A stretch of DNA of 10,946 nt from Planctomycetota bacterium (GTDB taxonomy: Bacteria; Planctomycetota; Phycisphaerae; Sedimentisphaerales; Anaerobacaceae), in NCBI GenBank assembly GCA_026386835.1, contig JAPLMV010000144.1:1-10946 (forward strand). Reading direction: 5' to 3'. A program made the position numbers and the translations under genes. Numbering within the stretch: the first letter of the stretch is position 1; each line of letters starts with the position of its first letter. Under the pieces are notes generated by a model. That model was not told the DNA's origin and did no database searches. It saw nothing but the letters and a program-made list of their open reading frames with translations. Positions 1-6,606 of this stretch are shown one piece after another.

Positions 1-125
1 ACAAGCAAAGTTTCCCTGATTAAGTTAAGATAACCTTCGTACCTTTCTTCAAACCTACGGTTAAAAAAGTAGAAAGTATTCTTTTCAATAACCGTTCTGA
101 ACTTTTCCTCTACAGATTTTACCAT
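1..125 (-). CDS. Partial CDS of unknown function, running out of the left edge
   Basis: An ATG on the minus strand at 125-123 opens a frame that stays free of stops to the window edge (41 full codons, N-terminal part only). All three plus frames over the same stretch hit stops early. An in-frame TAG lies eight codons upstream, so this ATG is the only ATG start available. The visible peptide begins MVKSVEEKFRTVIEKN and is charged with a patch of aromatic residues (FYFFNRRF); it has no signal peptide or membrane segment. I do not recognise the family. The ribosome binding site is weak, but a good promoter (159-188) with a palindrome lies at the right distance. The short length leaves real doubt. 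Confidence 0.55.
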   Translation of the reverse strand, partial: MVKSVEEKFRTVIEKNTFYFFNRRFEERYEGYLNLIRETLL

Positions 126-140
126 AAAGTCACTTTTTGA

Positions 141-161
141 AGTATGCTATTGTTCCATACT
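141..161. promoter_or_regulatory. Operator-like inverted repeat over the -10 box
   Basis: AGTATG (141-146) and CATACT (156-161) are perfect 6-bp inverted repeats with a 9-bp spacer. They cover the 3' part of the predicted -10 box and the predicted start point of the leftward promoter, the usual place for a repressor site. This may be autoregulation by the edge gene, which is inference. A 6-bp repeat of this kind can also occur by chance in AT-rich DNA. Confidence 0.3.
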
Positions 162-188
162 ATATTAATCTGAGATTTTCCATATCAA
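159..188 (-). promoter_or_regulatory. Sigma-70-like promoter for the leftward edge gene
   Basis: Read on the minus strand, TTGATA (188-183) and TATAGT (164-159) are separated by 18 bp; each hexamer differs from the sigma-70 consensus at one position. The predicted start near 152 would give a leader of about 26 nt before the ATG at 125. No experimental support; motif match only. Confidence 0.5.
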
Positions 189-341
189 ACGTTTAGCTAC
201 ACAACCAAGCCCTTCGATTCTATTATAATACCAAAGTCTTACTCGAATTGCCTTTTATTTTTTCAATATTTCCTGTCTGTGTCGGCAGAAATCCTCAATT
301 TTTTGGTTTCCAATTCGCAATTTGTTTTCTAATATACTGTT

Positions 342-884
342 ATGCTTGAGAAAGGATTAGTACAGATTTATACAGGCGACGGCAAGGGTAAAACCACGGC
401 GGCGTTCGGCTTGGCACTGCGGGCGGCATGCGGGGGGCATAAGGTCCTGGTTTATCAATTCCTTAAGCCTTCCTCGCTTGAAATGGGCGAATGTGCGGCA
501 CTTAGAAACTGCGAAATGAATATCAAAACCGAGTCGCTTAATATACAATGGGACATGTCAAAATCATTCAGCGACAACGAGAAATTTTGCGAGGTTCAGG
601 CGGCAATCAAAGAAGTGCTCGAGAAAATAGCCGATGCAGCAGAAAAGAGAGTTTACGATTGTATCATACTCGATGAGATTATATTTTGCCTTTCGAAGGG
701 CCTGGCCAGGCTCAAACATATAAAAAATATTATCGAGAGGAGAAATCCAGGCGTTGAAATAGTACTGACAGGCAGAGGAGCAACGGAAGAACTGATAAAG
801 CTGGCGGATTTGGTGACGGAGATGAGAAAAATCAAGCACCCGTTTGATAAGGGAATAGGAGCGAGAAAGGGAATAGAGTATTAG
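342..884 (+). CDS. cobO: Corrinoid adenosyltransferase (CobO/BtuR/CobA type)
   Basis: Transfers the 5'-deoxyadenosyl group of ATP to the cobalt of a reduced corrinoid to form the adenosyl (coenzyme B12) form; cytoplasmic. The 180-residue length is normal for the family. Visible hallmarks are the N-terminal GLVQIYTGDGKGKTTAA with P-loop GDGKGKTT at residues 12-19, a Walker-B-like IILDEI at 108-113, VLTGRGATEEL at 141-151 and the conserved end MRKIKHPFDKGI followed by ARKGIEY at 174-180. The start matches the usual N-terminus of the family. No Shine-Dalgarno is seen; a TATACT box at 333-338 lies only 3 bp before the ATG (leaderless start possible), and a perfect TATAAT at 224-229 lacks a convincing -35. 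I saw no B12 riboswitch upstream. No other cobalamin gene is in the window, so salvage or de novo use cannot be decided. ispD follows after 43 bp. Confidence 0.94.
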   Translation: MLEKGLVQIYTGDGKGKTTAAFGLALRAACGGHKVLVYQFLKPSSLEMGECAALRNCEMNIKTESLNIQWDMSKSFSDNEKFCEVQAAIKEVLEKIADAAEKRVYDCIILDEIIFCLSKGLARLKHIKNIIERRNPGVEIVLTGRGATEELIKLADLVTEMRKIKHPFDKGIGARKGIEY

Positions 885-910
885 CATACAGCATATAGCG
901 GATAGGAAGA
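883..910. repeat. Heptamer repeat run A (cobO-ispD gap)
   Basis: Four 7-bp units start at 883, 890, 897 and 904 (AGCATAC, AGCATAT, then two looser copies), so AG recurs every 7 bp. The first unit overlaps the cobO stop codon. The purine-rich stretch following the run supplies the ispD ribosome binding site (AGGAAG at 915-920). The run is degenerate, and is listed mainly because the same period recurs elsewhere in the window. Confidence 0.5.
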
Positions 911-927
911 AGACAGGAAGGTTTGAT

Positions 928-1668
928 ATGTCAAAGAAGGTTGCGGTGATAATTTGTGCGGCAGGTGCGAGCAGCAGATTCGGGGGCAGGCGGAAAAAGC
1001 CGTTCATGGACGTTGGTGGAAGGGCAACGTTTTTATACAGCGTTGAATTGTTTTCGGCAAGGGACGATGTAAAACAGATACTGCTGGCAATTCCAAAGGA
1101 AGAAGAGGAGCTGGTAAATATCAAATGGGGCGCGAATCTGCAATTCTTCCATGTGAAAATATGCATAGGCGGTTTGGAACGATTTGAAACCGTAGGCAAG
1201 GCGATGGAACTTGTCAAAGACGATATCGAGCTTATTGCAGTTCATGATGCCGTGCGGTGCTGTGTTACGGAGAAATGGATTACGGAGTGTTTTGAAACGG
1301 CGGCTAAAATGGGTGCGGCGATATTAGCCTGTCCTGTGGCAGCGACAATAAAAAAATGCAGGGATAATACGATAATCGAGACAGTCGACAGGACGGGGCT
1401 TTATGAGGCACAAACGCCACAGGTTTTTGACGCAAAACTTCTAAGGGAGGCCTACGCTAATCTGAAAAATTTAGATAAAATAAAAATCAGCGACGATTCA
1501 CAACTTGTGGAGGCGCTTGGGCACAAGGTCTCAATCGTAGAGACGGATTATTCGAATATAAAAATAACCACATCGAGCGACCTTGCGATTGCAGAAGCAA
1601 TAATGAAAAGCCGACCGAAAGAACTGCCTAAAGGGCCTGTTGGGCCTTATATTGAAGCACAGTGGTAG
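928..1668 (+). CDS. ispD: 2-C-methyl-D-erythritol 4-phosphate cytidylyltransferase (IspD)
   Basis: Third step of the MEP isoprenoid pathway: CTP + MEP gives CDP-ME and pyrophosphate. It is a single Rossmann-like nucleotidyltransferase, 246 residues against about 230-240 for the family. Seen: nucleotide loop AAGASSRFGGRRKKPF at 11-26 with the basic residues that hold CTP phosphates, GGLERFETV at 81-89, HDAVR at 106-110 (metal-binding Asp107), DRTGLYEAQTPQVFD at 154-168, SDDSQLVEALG at 188-198 and NIKITTSSDL at 210-219 with the substrate Lys212. The start has a good ribosome site, AGGAAG 7 bp upstream. After the normal end of the fold there is an extra tail ending KGPVGPYIEAQW. DNA encoding part of that tail (1631-1648) can form an imperfect hairpin (AAGG/CCTT plus CC/GG). 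It is probably co-transcribed with cobO; the downstream IspF partner is absent. Confidence 0.93.
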   Translation: MSKKVAVIICAAGASSRFGGRRKKPFMDVGGRATFLYSVELFSARDDVKQILLAIPKEEEELVNIKWGANLQFFHVKICIGGLERFETVGKAMELVKDDIELIAVHDAVRCCVTEKWITECFETAAKMGAAILACPVAATIKKCRDNTIIETVDRTGLYEAQTPQVFDAKLLREAYANLKNLDKIKISDDSQLVEALGHKVSIVETDYSNIKITTSSDLAIAEAIMKSRPKELPKGPVGPYIEAQW

Positions 1669-1670
1669 GT

Positions 1671-1705
1671 TCGTCGCTCGTGGCTCGTATCTCGTCGCTC
1701 GTAAT
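1671..1705. repeat. Heptamer repeat run B (ispD-glgP gap)
   Basis: Five tandem 7-bp units with consensus TCGTNNC start at 1671, 1678, 1685, 1692 and 1699; the last is TCGTAAT. The run begins two bases after the ispD stop codon. It has no self-complementarity that would make it a terminator. Confidence 0.75.
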
Positions 1706-1706
1706 T

Positions 1707-1741
1707 TACTGCACGCTGTCCGCTGAACACTGAACGCTAAC
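1707..1741. repeat. Heptamer repeat run C (ispD-glgP gap)
   Basis: Five units of 7 bp with rough consensus CRCTGAA start at 1707, 1714, 1721, 1728 and 1735 and end exactly where the glgP stop codon begins. The sequence differs from run B, one base away, but the period is the same. Together B and C fill practically all of the 73 bp between the convergent ispD and glgP genes. Confidence 0.65.
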
Positions 1742-4375
1742 TTAGTTGTTTGCGGTGCCTGTTTTTGCGTTAGCGGATTCCCAGAGAATCAGGCCTACCT
1801 CATGGGGATTAACCAAATCATCGTGTTTTGGCAGGACTCGTACGGCAAGGCCGTGTCTGCCGGAAGTTTTGCACCGCATTACGCCGGCAAACCAGTGCTC
1901 ACCGTCATGACTTTCAGATTGTTTATAATCCATTTTGACGGCGGAACCTTCTCTAATATCGCCCCATGCATCAATCGGACCAAAATAAAGTTCAACCGAG
2001 ACATTATCCGGATCGACTTTGCCGAGGCGGACGAGTGCCTTGACCTTCAATTCTGAGCCGACCTTAAGCGTTGGCTGCTTTGAGTCAGTATGGACACTAT
2101 CACCATCACCGTTGTTTCCGATTTGTATCTGCACATCTTTAATATCAACTGCGGGCCAGGCGCTTTTGATTGTGGACTTCCATGTTGAAAGTTCCTTTGC
2201 ACGTAACATAGCCTCGGCAGTGAGGTATTTCCACTTGGCGGCAGCTGGGTTGTAAAACTTACGTGTATAGTCGGCTACCATTCGATGTGTGCTGAATCTG
2301 GGCGCAATCCACTTGATGGAGTTTTTGACCCTGCGTACCCATGCCCTGGGGAGTCCATCAGCGGAACGTGTATAAAACAGAGGTACAATCTCATTCTCTA
2401 ACATATTGTAAATGGCCTGTGACTCGACCGTATCCTGATAACCTGCATCCTGATAGTTTTCACCAGCGCCGATAATCCAGCCTCCTTCAGGTGTATAACC
2501 TTCGCACCACCAACCGTCATAAGTGCTCATATTCAGAGCGCCATTGATGGCGGCTTTCATACCGCTTGTTCCGCTTGCTTCCATGGGAGGGCGAGGGTTA
2601 TTAAGCCAGACATCAACGCCGCGAACAAGGTATCTTGCAACGTTAATATCATAGTCCTCGAGGAATACAATCCGCCGTCTTGCATCGTACTTTGTAACAA
2701 AATGCATTATTTGGCGGATAATCTCTTTTCCTTCTGTGTCGCTTGGGTGCGCCTTGCCTGCAAAAATAATCTGCACAGGACGGCTTGGGTTATTAAGCAG
2801 TTTCATAAGCCGCTGCGGGTCGGTAAGCAACAGGTTTCCTCTCTTGTATGTCGCAAATCTTCTGGCAAAACCAATGGTGAGCGCCTCTGGGTCAAGTACC
2901 TCTTCGGCCCAGTTGAGTTCTGTATGGTAAGTACCTCTTTGCTGCATCTGTGCCTTGAGGCGTGTTCTGGCAAAGGCGATAAGAGAGACCTTTGACCGTT
3001 GATGAGTCCGCCAGAGTTCTTCATCCGGAATCTGGTCGATGTTTTCCCAAATCGACTTTGCAGCGGTTTCATCTGCCCAATTTGGGCCAAGATACCTTTC
3101 AAACAGGGAGTTCATTTCCCCCGAGAGCCAGCCTTTGCAATGTGCGCCGTTTGTGATTGCCTTTATTGGGACTTCGTTAATGGGGACCCCCGGCCAAAGC
3201 CCTGCCCACATCTGGCGAGAGACCTCTCCGTGGAGTTTACTTACGCCGTTTCGATAGGCGCTGAGCTTCATCGCCAAAATAGGCATTTTGAATAATTCGG
3301 TATCATTGTCAGGATTCATTCTGCCCAGGCCGAGAAATTCTTTTTTGCCTATTCCGAGCGATGGGAAGTAGCCTGCGAAATATTTATCAATCATTTCTAT
3401 CGGGAATTCGTCGAGGCCTGCTTTTACTGGTGTATGTATGGTAAAGACATTGCCTGCTTTTGTAGCTTCGAAGGCCTCGTCAAAGGTCATATTCTTGTCG
3501 GCGAGCAGCAGTCTGATTCGCTCCAGCGCCATAAAGGCGGCGTGTCCTTCATTCATGTGGCAGACGGTGGGATTGATATTCATTGCCCTTAAGGCCCGCA
3601 ATCCACCGATACCGAGCATTATTTCCTGACGAATTCTCATTTCCCGGTCTCCGCCGTAGAGATTGGAAGTAATCTGTCGGTCATGAGACGAATTCGCAGG
3701 GATATTTGTGTCCATCAAATAAAGTTTTACTCTGCCGACGGATATGCACCATATCTGTGCATGGACTGTACCGCCCGGGTATTCAACACCGATGGTCAAC
3801 GGCTGCTCGTTTTTATCTCGAATAAGTTCAAGCGGCATATTGTAGAAATCGTTCTCTGCATAGACCTCCTGCTGCCAGCCGTCAATATTTAAGTATTGTC
3901 TGAAATAACCTTTTTGATACAGCAGGCCGACGGCAACCAGAGGGATACCAAGGTCGGATGCGCTTTTTAAATGGTCTCCTGCGAGAAGCCCCAGACCGCC
4001 GGAATAAATAGGGAGTGACTCGTGGATACCAAATTCAGCACAAAAGTATGCGATGGTCGGTTCGGTACATTTTGAATTGACCTTTTCGAACCAGGTCGGG
4101 CCCTCAAGATAAAGTTTTAACTTTTCAGCGGCACGTTTAAGCTGGCATACATACCCCTGATTTTCTGCCAGGGCATCAAGGTTCTCCTGCGAAACAGCGC
4201 CGAGAAGCTTGATTGGATTATGATTACAGGCCTTCCATAACTTGTTGTCGATATGTTTGAAAAGCTCTACAAACTCGAGATTCCAGCACCAAAACATATT
4301 TTTTGCAATAAACTCGAGTTCCTTCAGGGTATCCGGTAATGCCGGCAAAACCATAAAGCTGCGTACACTTGGCAT
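1742..4375 (-). CDS. glgP: Alpha-glucan phosphorylase, GT35 family, DUF3417 type
   Basis: Pyridoxal-phosphate enzyme that releases glucose 1-phosphate from glycogen or maltodextrin ends; cytoplasmic. With this start it has 877 residues, typical for the group of bacterial/archaeal phosphorylases that carry a DUF3417 domain. Order: DUF3417 at about 10-100 (VLPALPDTLKELEFIAKN, MFWCWN), catalytic phosphorylase core from about 105 (AYFCAEFG, SGGLGLLAGDHLKSASDLG, HMNEGHAAF near 273, TIHTPV near 312), the PLP site EASGTSGMKAAING with Lys606, then a beta-rich C-terminal domain at about 735-870 (VGSELKVKALVRLG, GRHGLAVRVLPKH) known from this group. I chose the ATG at 4375 because GGAG lies 9 bp upstream and because family members begin at this point; a TTG 54 bp upstream keeps the frame open but lacks a ribosome site. 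No other glycogen gene is in the window. A hairpin followed by a U-rich stretch lies in its leader (4501-4552). Confidence 0.93.
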   Translation of the reverse strand: MPSVRSFMVLPALPDTLKELEFIAKNMFWCWNLEFVELFKHIDNKLWKACNHNPIKLLGAVSQENLDALAENQGYVCQLKRAAEKLKLYLEGPTWFEKVNSKCTEPTIAYFCAEFGIHESLPIYSGGLGLLAGDHLKSASDLGIPLVAVGLLYQKGYFRQYLNIDGWQQEVYAENDFYNMPLELIRDKNEQPLTIGVEYPGGTVHAQIWCISVGRVKLYLMDTNIPANSSHDRQITSNLYGGDREMRIRQEIMLGIGGLRALRAMNINPTVCHMNEGHAAFMALERIRLLLADKNMTFDEAFEATKAGNVFTIHTPVKAGLDEFPIEMIDKYFAGYFPSLGIGKKEFLGLGRMNPDNDTELFKMPILAMKLSAYRNGVSKLHGEVSRQMWAGLWPGVPINEVPIKAITNGAHCKGWLSGEMNSLFERYLGPNWADETAAKSIWENIDQIPDEELWRTHQRSKVSLIAFARTRLKAQMQQRGTYHTELNWAEEVLDPEALTIGFARRFATYKRGNLLLTDPQRLMKLLNNPSRPVQIIFAGKAHPSDTEGKEIIRQIMHFVTKYDARRRIVFLEDYDINVARYLVRGVDVWLNNPRPPMEASGTSGMKAAINGALNMSTYDGWWCEGYTPEGGWIIGAGENYQDAGYQDTVESQAIYNMLENEIVPLFYTRSADGLPRAWVRRVKNSIKWIAPRFSTHRMVADYTRKFYNPAAAKWKYLTAEAMLRAKELSTWKSTIKSAWPAVDIKDVQIQIGNNGDGDSVHTDSKQPTLKVGSELKVKALVRLGKVDPDNVSVELYFGPIDAWGDIREGSAVKMDYKQSESHDGEHWFAGVMRCKTSGRHGLAVRVLPKHDDLVNPHEVGLILWESANAKTGTANN

Positions 4376-4500
4376 TTTTTTTGTCTCCGTAAGCCTATTA
4401 ACAACAAATATTAAGAGCCATAGCTGCAAAAAGACTGTTCTTTTGCTGTTCTTATTTAATCGGCCAAAGCACTGATTAGCTTAACAGGAAAAAACTAAAC

Positions 4501-4552
4501 AAAAGGCAGGTCCGAAAATATCTCATAGCCCGATAAAACAGCCTTTTTTTTT
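4501..4552. terminator. Hairpin with U-tracts on both sides (terminator or leader attenuator)
   Basis: AAAAGGC (4501-4507) pairs with GCCTTTT (4541-4547). The 33-bp interior can form a small additional pairing (TATC with GATA). On the plus strand nine T follow directly (4544-4552); on the minus strand the stem leads into TTTTGTTTAGTTTTTT, so it could work in either direction. For glgP it lies about 125 nt upstream of the start codon in the presumed leader. The large loop weakens the case for a simple terminator. Confidence 0.35.
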
Positions 4553-4587
4553 GAGCTATTCCCGCAGGAAATTTAAGGCATTCGTAC

Positions 4588-4604
4588 CATATCAGTTCGA
4601 TATG
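4588..4604. repeat. Perfect 6-bp inverted repeat with 5-bp loop
   Basis: CATATC (4588-4593), loop AGTTC, GATATG (4599-4604). It has no U-tract, so it is not a terminator. It may be a protein-binding site or a small leader hairpin between the RNA terminator and glgP. Role unknown. Confidence 0.35.
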
Positions 4605-4642
4605 AATTCAGTATTTTCATGCAAGATCATGCAGAGAAGGTA

Positions 4643-4671
4643 ATAAAAAAGGCCCGTATTTACAGGCCTTT
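4643..4671 (-). terminator. Intrinsic terminator of the small RNA unit
   Basis: On the minus strand AAAGGCC (4671-4665), a 10-nt loop and GGCCTTT (4654-4648) form a perfect 7-bp stem followed by further T (plus-strand A-run 4645-4650, then ATTA). The T-run continues from the stem, giving TTTTTT in all. On the plus strand the tail is interrupted, so the leftward direction is favoured. Confidence 0.7.
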
Positions 4672-4879
4672 ATTTAAGATTGCAGGTTTTACCGCCGCAT
4701 CTGCCGTAAGAAAGGGTTTGAATAAAACCCATCAATTCAAGTGGGCAGTCGTTACATGTGTCCGGAAATCCTATCGAGTAGGCATATCCGATCCGCAAAG
4801 ATCCGACTTCCCTATAATGGGTGTATCGGTTTTTTCAAATCACACAATCCATACGAACATCGCAGGGGTCAGCCTGCAT
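4643..4879 (-). ncRNA. Candidate structured small RNA, about 235 nt, family unrecognised
   Basis: Predicted start near 4879, end in the U-tract at about 4643. By-eye pairings in the transcript: closing stem UGCAGG (4878-4873) with CCUGCA (4686-4681); after a short internal loop ACCCCUGC (4869-4862) with GCGGCGGU (4698-4691), one mismatch; CGUA (4856-4853) with UACG (4708-4705); a 5' hairpin with AUGG/CCAU and GUGU/ACAC (4852-4817); an apical stem GGG-A-AGUCG (4812-4804) with CGACU-G-CCC (4751-4743); within it a hairpin at 4789-4764 with CCUA/UAGG and an outer helix; and a 3' hairpin GGGUUU/AAACCC (4730-4714). The layout (closing stem, hairpin on each side, apical stem) is reminiscent of 6S RNA but I do not recognise its sequence; 6S is only a hypothesis. 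A 42-codon frame with a TTG start and four cysteines (4798-4670) lies inside; the extensive pairing argues for RNA. Confidence 0.6.
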
Positions 4880-4884
4880 TATTA

Positions 4885-4913
4885 TTTGTACCAAATTTAA
4901 AAGGAAAAGTCAA
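4885..4913 (-). promoter_or_regulatory. Promoter of the small RNA unit
   Basis: On the minus strand TTGACT (4913-4908) and TACAAA (4890-4885) are 17 bp apart. The -35 matches 5 of 6 and the -10 matches 4 of 6 consensus positions. The expected start is about 6-7 nt downstream, at 4879-4878, which is just where the closing stem of the RNA begins. The agreement between predicted start and fold is the main argument. Confidence 0.55.
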
Positions 4914-5064
4914 GAACAAACTTAAATTTTGCACTGCTTTGTTGTTGTCTTTTGGTTTTTAAGCCGTTTTCCCAGGAGTGAAATTTAACCATAAAAATCA
5001 AAAAACAGACCTTGTATTAAACTGATAGTGAAATGGAAATAGGTTGAACAGCTTTAAGTGATTT

Positions 5065-6558
5065 TTAATCCGCAGAAACACATCTGCCTTTTGCCCAAGC
5101 AAGCAACTGGCGGACTTTTTCAGCCATAGTCACAGAAAGTGGAGGGGAATTTTGCAAGGCAGAAAGAATGCCATTTGTATCCAGCTCGGTCTTATTTGCG
5201 TAAGCCTCGTGCAGTGCGGAAAGAATAGCCTGTTCGATTTCTGAGCCGCTGTAATTTTGTGAAGCATCGGCCAATTTGTCGAGGTCAAAGTGTTTTGGGT
5301 CTCTGCGGCGTTTTTTTAAGTGAATTGTAAATATCTCCATGCGAACAGCATGGTCAGGCAATTCGACGAAAAATATTTCATCAAATCGTCCCTTTCGCAA
5401 AAGTTCCGGCGGCAATGCCTCGATATCGTTTGCGGTAGCAACAACGAAGACCGGCGCTTCGTGCTCCTGGAGCCATGTGAGCAAAGTACCGAACATTCTC
5501 TGTGACAGGCCGCCATCGACGCTTCTGCTTGCAGCGGAGGCAAAGGCCTTTTCGATCTCATCTATCCACAGAACCACCGGCGACATCATCTCGGTCTGTC
5601 GGAGGGCGTCACGGAGATTACGTTCTGATTCCCCGATATAACAGGCGTACAGAGCGCCTGGGTCCATTCTTAAAAGCGGCAATTGCCAGGCGGTTGCGAT
5701 TGCCTTAGCACAAAGGCTTTTCCCAGCCCCCTGAACGCCGAGCATAAGGACACCACGAGGCGCTTTAAGGCCAAATTCGACAGCTTTGGCGCCGAAGGCA
5801 TCCTTTCGGAGTTTGAGCCATCTTTTCAACCGCTTCATACCGCCGATTTCGCTTAAGTCCAGAGGCGTCTGTATGTATTCGAGCAAACCACCGCTCTGAA
5901 TCATTCGACGTTTTCCGGCAATAACTTCATTTATATCGTTGTCGTCGAATCGCTGATCATTAGAGGTGGCATCAATGATAATCTGCTGGGCCTGACGACG
6001 GCTCAATCCGCGAAGATTTCTCACAACAGCATCGAGGCCTGCCCGCGTGATTCCGATTTCGATGGGCTTTTTGTGGTGAAGCCTTTTGAGTGTGGTGTTG
6101 ATTATATCCTGCAGCTCTTTTTCATCAGGAAAGGAAATTTCGAGTGGAGCGGAGTATGATTTTATGACGCTGGGAAGTTTATCTTCACTGTCAATCATTA
6201 TAAGTGTACTGTTTTTTTTGCTGAAACGGTCAATCATATCGCGCAAAATCCGCGAGGTTTTTCCACTGTTAAGATGAGCCGCAAGGTCGAGAGTTACACA
6301 AATGGAACCGTCTTTGGAACCTGCCAGATTACACAGGCCCGTATCCGGCTTATCGGTATCAGCCACTATGGGGCCTTCAGCCTGCAGGGCAATCCAATTT
6401 CTGACACCCTCGGAAAAAGTCCATACCCATACATCGCATTTAAGATTCATTGCCGCCTGTCGCACAACCTCGAGCGCATACTGCTCTTCGTATGTAACGA
6501 TGGATATACAGCAATGTCCGCCTGTGATAAGCTGTTCCAAACGATCGAAATCACCCAT
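5065..6558 (-). CDS. Ycf46-like AAA+ ATPase
   Basis: AAA+ ATPase of 497 residues, the usual length for Ycf46-type proteins. The N-terminal half (1-220) is a diverged domain opening with SIVTYEEQYALEVVRQAA, as in Ycf46 proteins, without a working P-loop of its own. The AAA module follows: IGGMKRLKRWL near 238, Walker A GVQGAGKS at 274-281, Walker B VVLWIDEIEKAF at 328-339, sensor-1 ATANDIEALPPELLRKGRFDE at 374-394 with arginine-finger candidates R388 and R391, and a GSEIEQ helix at 438-443 as in the AAA lid. Both Walker motifs are intact, so ATP hydrolysis is likely. No transmembrane segment or protease domain, hence not FtsH. In cyanobacteria Ycf46 has been linked to inorganic-carbon use; the role in other bacteria is unknown. 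The start has GAAGGGA about 9 bp upstream. It lies 48 bp behind pheT on the same strand. Confidence 0.85.
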   Translation of the reverse strand: MGDFDRLEQLITGGHCCISIVTYEEQYALEVVRQAAMNLKCDVWVWTFSEGVRNWIALQAEGPIVADTDKPDTGLCNLAGSKDGSICVTLDLAAHLNSGKTSRILRDMIDRFSKKNSTLIMIDSEDKLPSVIKSYSAPLEISFPDEKELQDIINTTLKRLHHKKPIEIGITRAGLDAVVRNLRGLSRRQAQQIIIDATSNDQRFDDNDINEVIAGKRRMIQSGGLLEYIQTPLDLSEIGGMKRLKRWLKLRKDAFGAKAVEFGLKAPRGVLMLGVQGAGKSLCAKAIATAWQLPLLRMDPGALYACYIGESERNLRDALRQTEMMSPVVLWIDEIEKAFASAASRSVDGGLSQRMFGTLLTWLQEHEAPVFVVATANDIEALPPELLRKGRFDEIFFVELPDHAVRMEIFTIHLKKRRRDPKHFDLDKLADASQNYSGSEIEQAILSALHEAYANKTELDTNGILSALQNSPPLSVTMAEKVRQLLAWAKGRCVSAD

Positions 6559-6606
6559 CGGAAAATGTCCCTTCTTTTGTCCAATAGAATCTATAAATTC
6601 TTATGT

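Larger units (their letters stand above)
4376..5064. other. 690-bp gene-free gap with an RNA unit in its middle
   Basis: No convincing protein gene on either strand. The centre (about 4643-4913) carries a leftward promoter, a foldable RNA body and a terminator, listed separately. The glgP-side part (4376-4642) holds the glgP ribosome site and two hairpins, 4501-4552 and 4588-4604. I could not assign a glgP promoter with confidence. The part next to the AAA ATPase stop codon (4914-5064) is AT-rich; I see no clear terminator hairpin in it. Confidence 0.6.

Noticed and set aside
126..341. Possible B12 riboswitch in front of cobO
   Set aside because: No B12-box-like sequence or the conserved cores of the cobalamin riboswitch were found; the stretch is plain AT-rich DNA apart from promoter-like boxes.
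564..1217. Leftward 217-codon frame opposite cobO and ispD
   Set aside because: It lies over the conserved catalytic motifs of two confident genes and spans their gap; low-complexity composition rich in S, F and L is typical of an antisense shadow.
1671..1741. CRISPR-like array
   Set aside because: The 7-bp units are contiguous without spacers and no cas gene is near; this is a short tandem repeat.
4376..4429. TTG start giving glgP 18 extra N-terminal residues
   Set aside because: No ribosome site at the TTG, whereas GGAG precedes the ATG at 4375, where family members normally begin.
4670..4798. Leftward small frame of 42 residues with four cysteines (TCNDC and CGGKTC), TTG start, AGGGAAG about 8 bp upstream, ending at the terminator
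   Set aside because: Attractive, but the same bases form several mutually compatible helices including an 8-bp stem using the AGGGAAG itself; there is no ATG start. The structured RNA explains more. Conservation of the amino acids in relatives would reverse this.
4800..4820. AGGGAAG-like piece in the small RNA resembling the end of a TPP or cobalamin riboswitch
   Set aside because: Only this short piece matches; the other conserved cores of either riboswitch are missing, and the next gene lies beyond a strong terminator.
4619..4900. Rightward 93-codon frame across the same gap
   Set aside because: Opposite strand to the promoter and terminator, no ribosome site, composition not protein-like; it is antisense to the candidate RNA.
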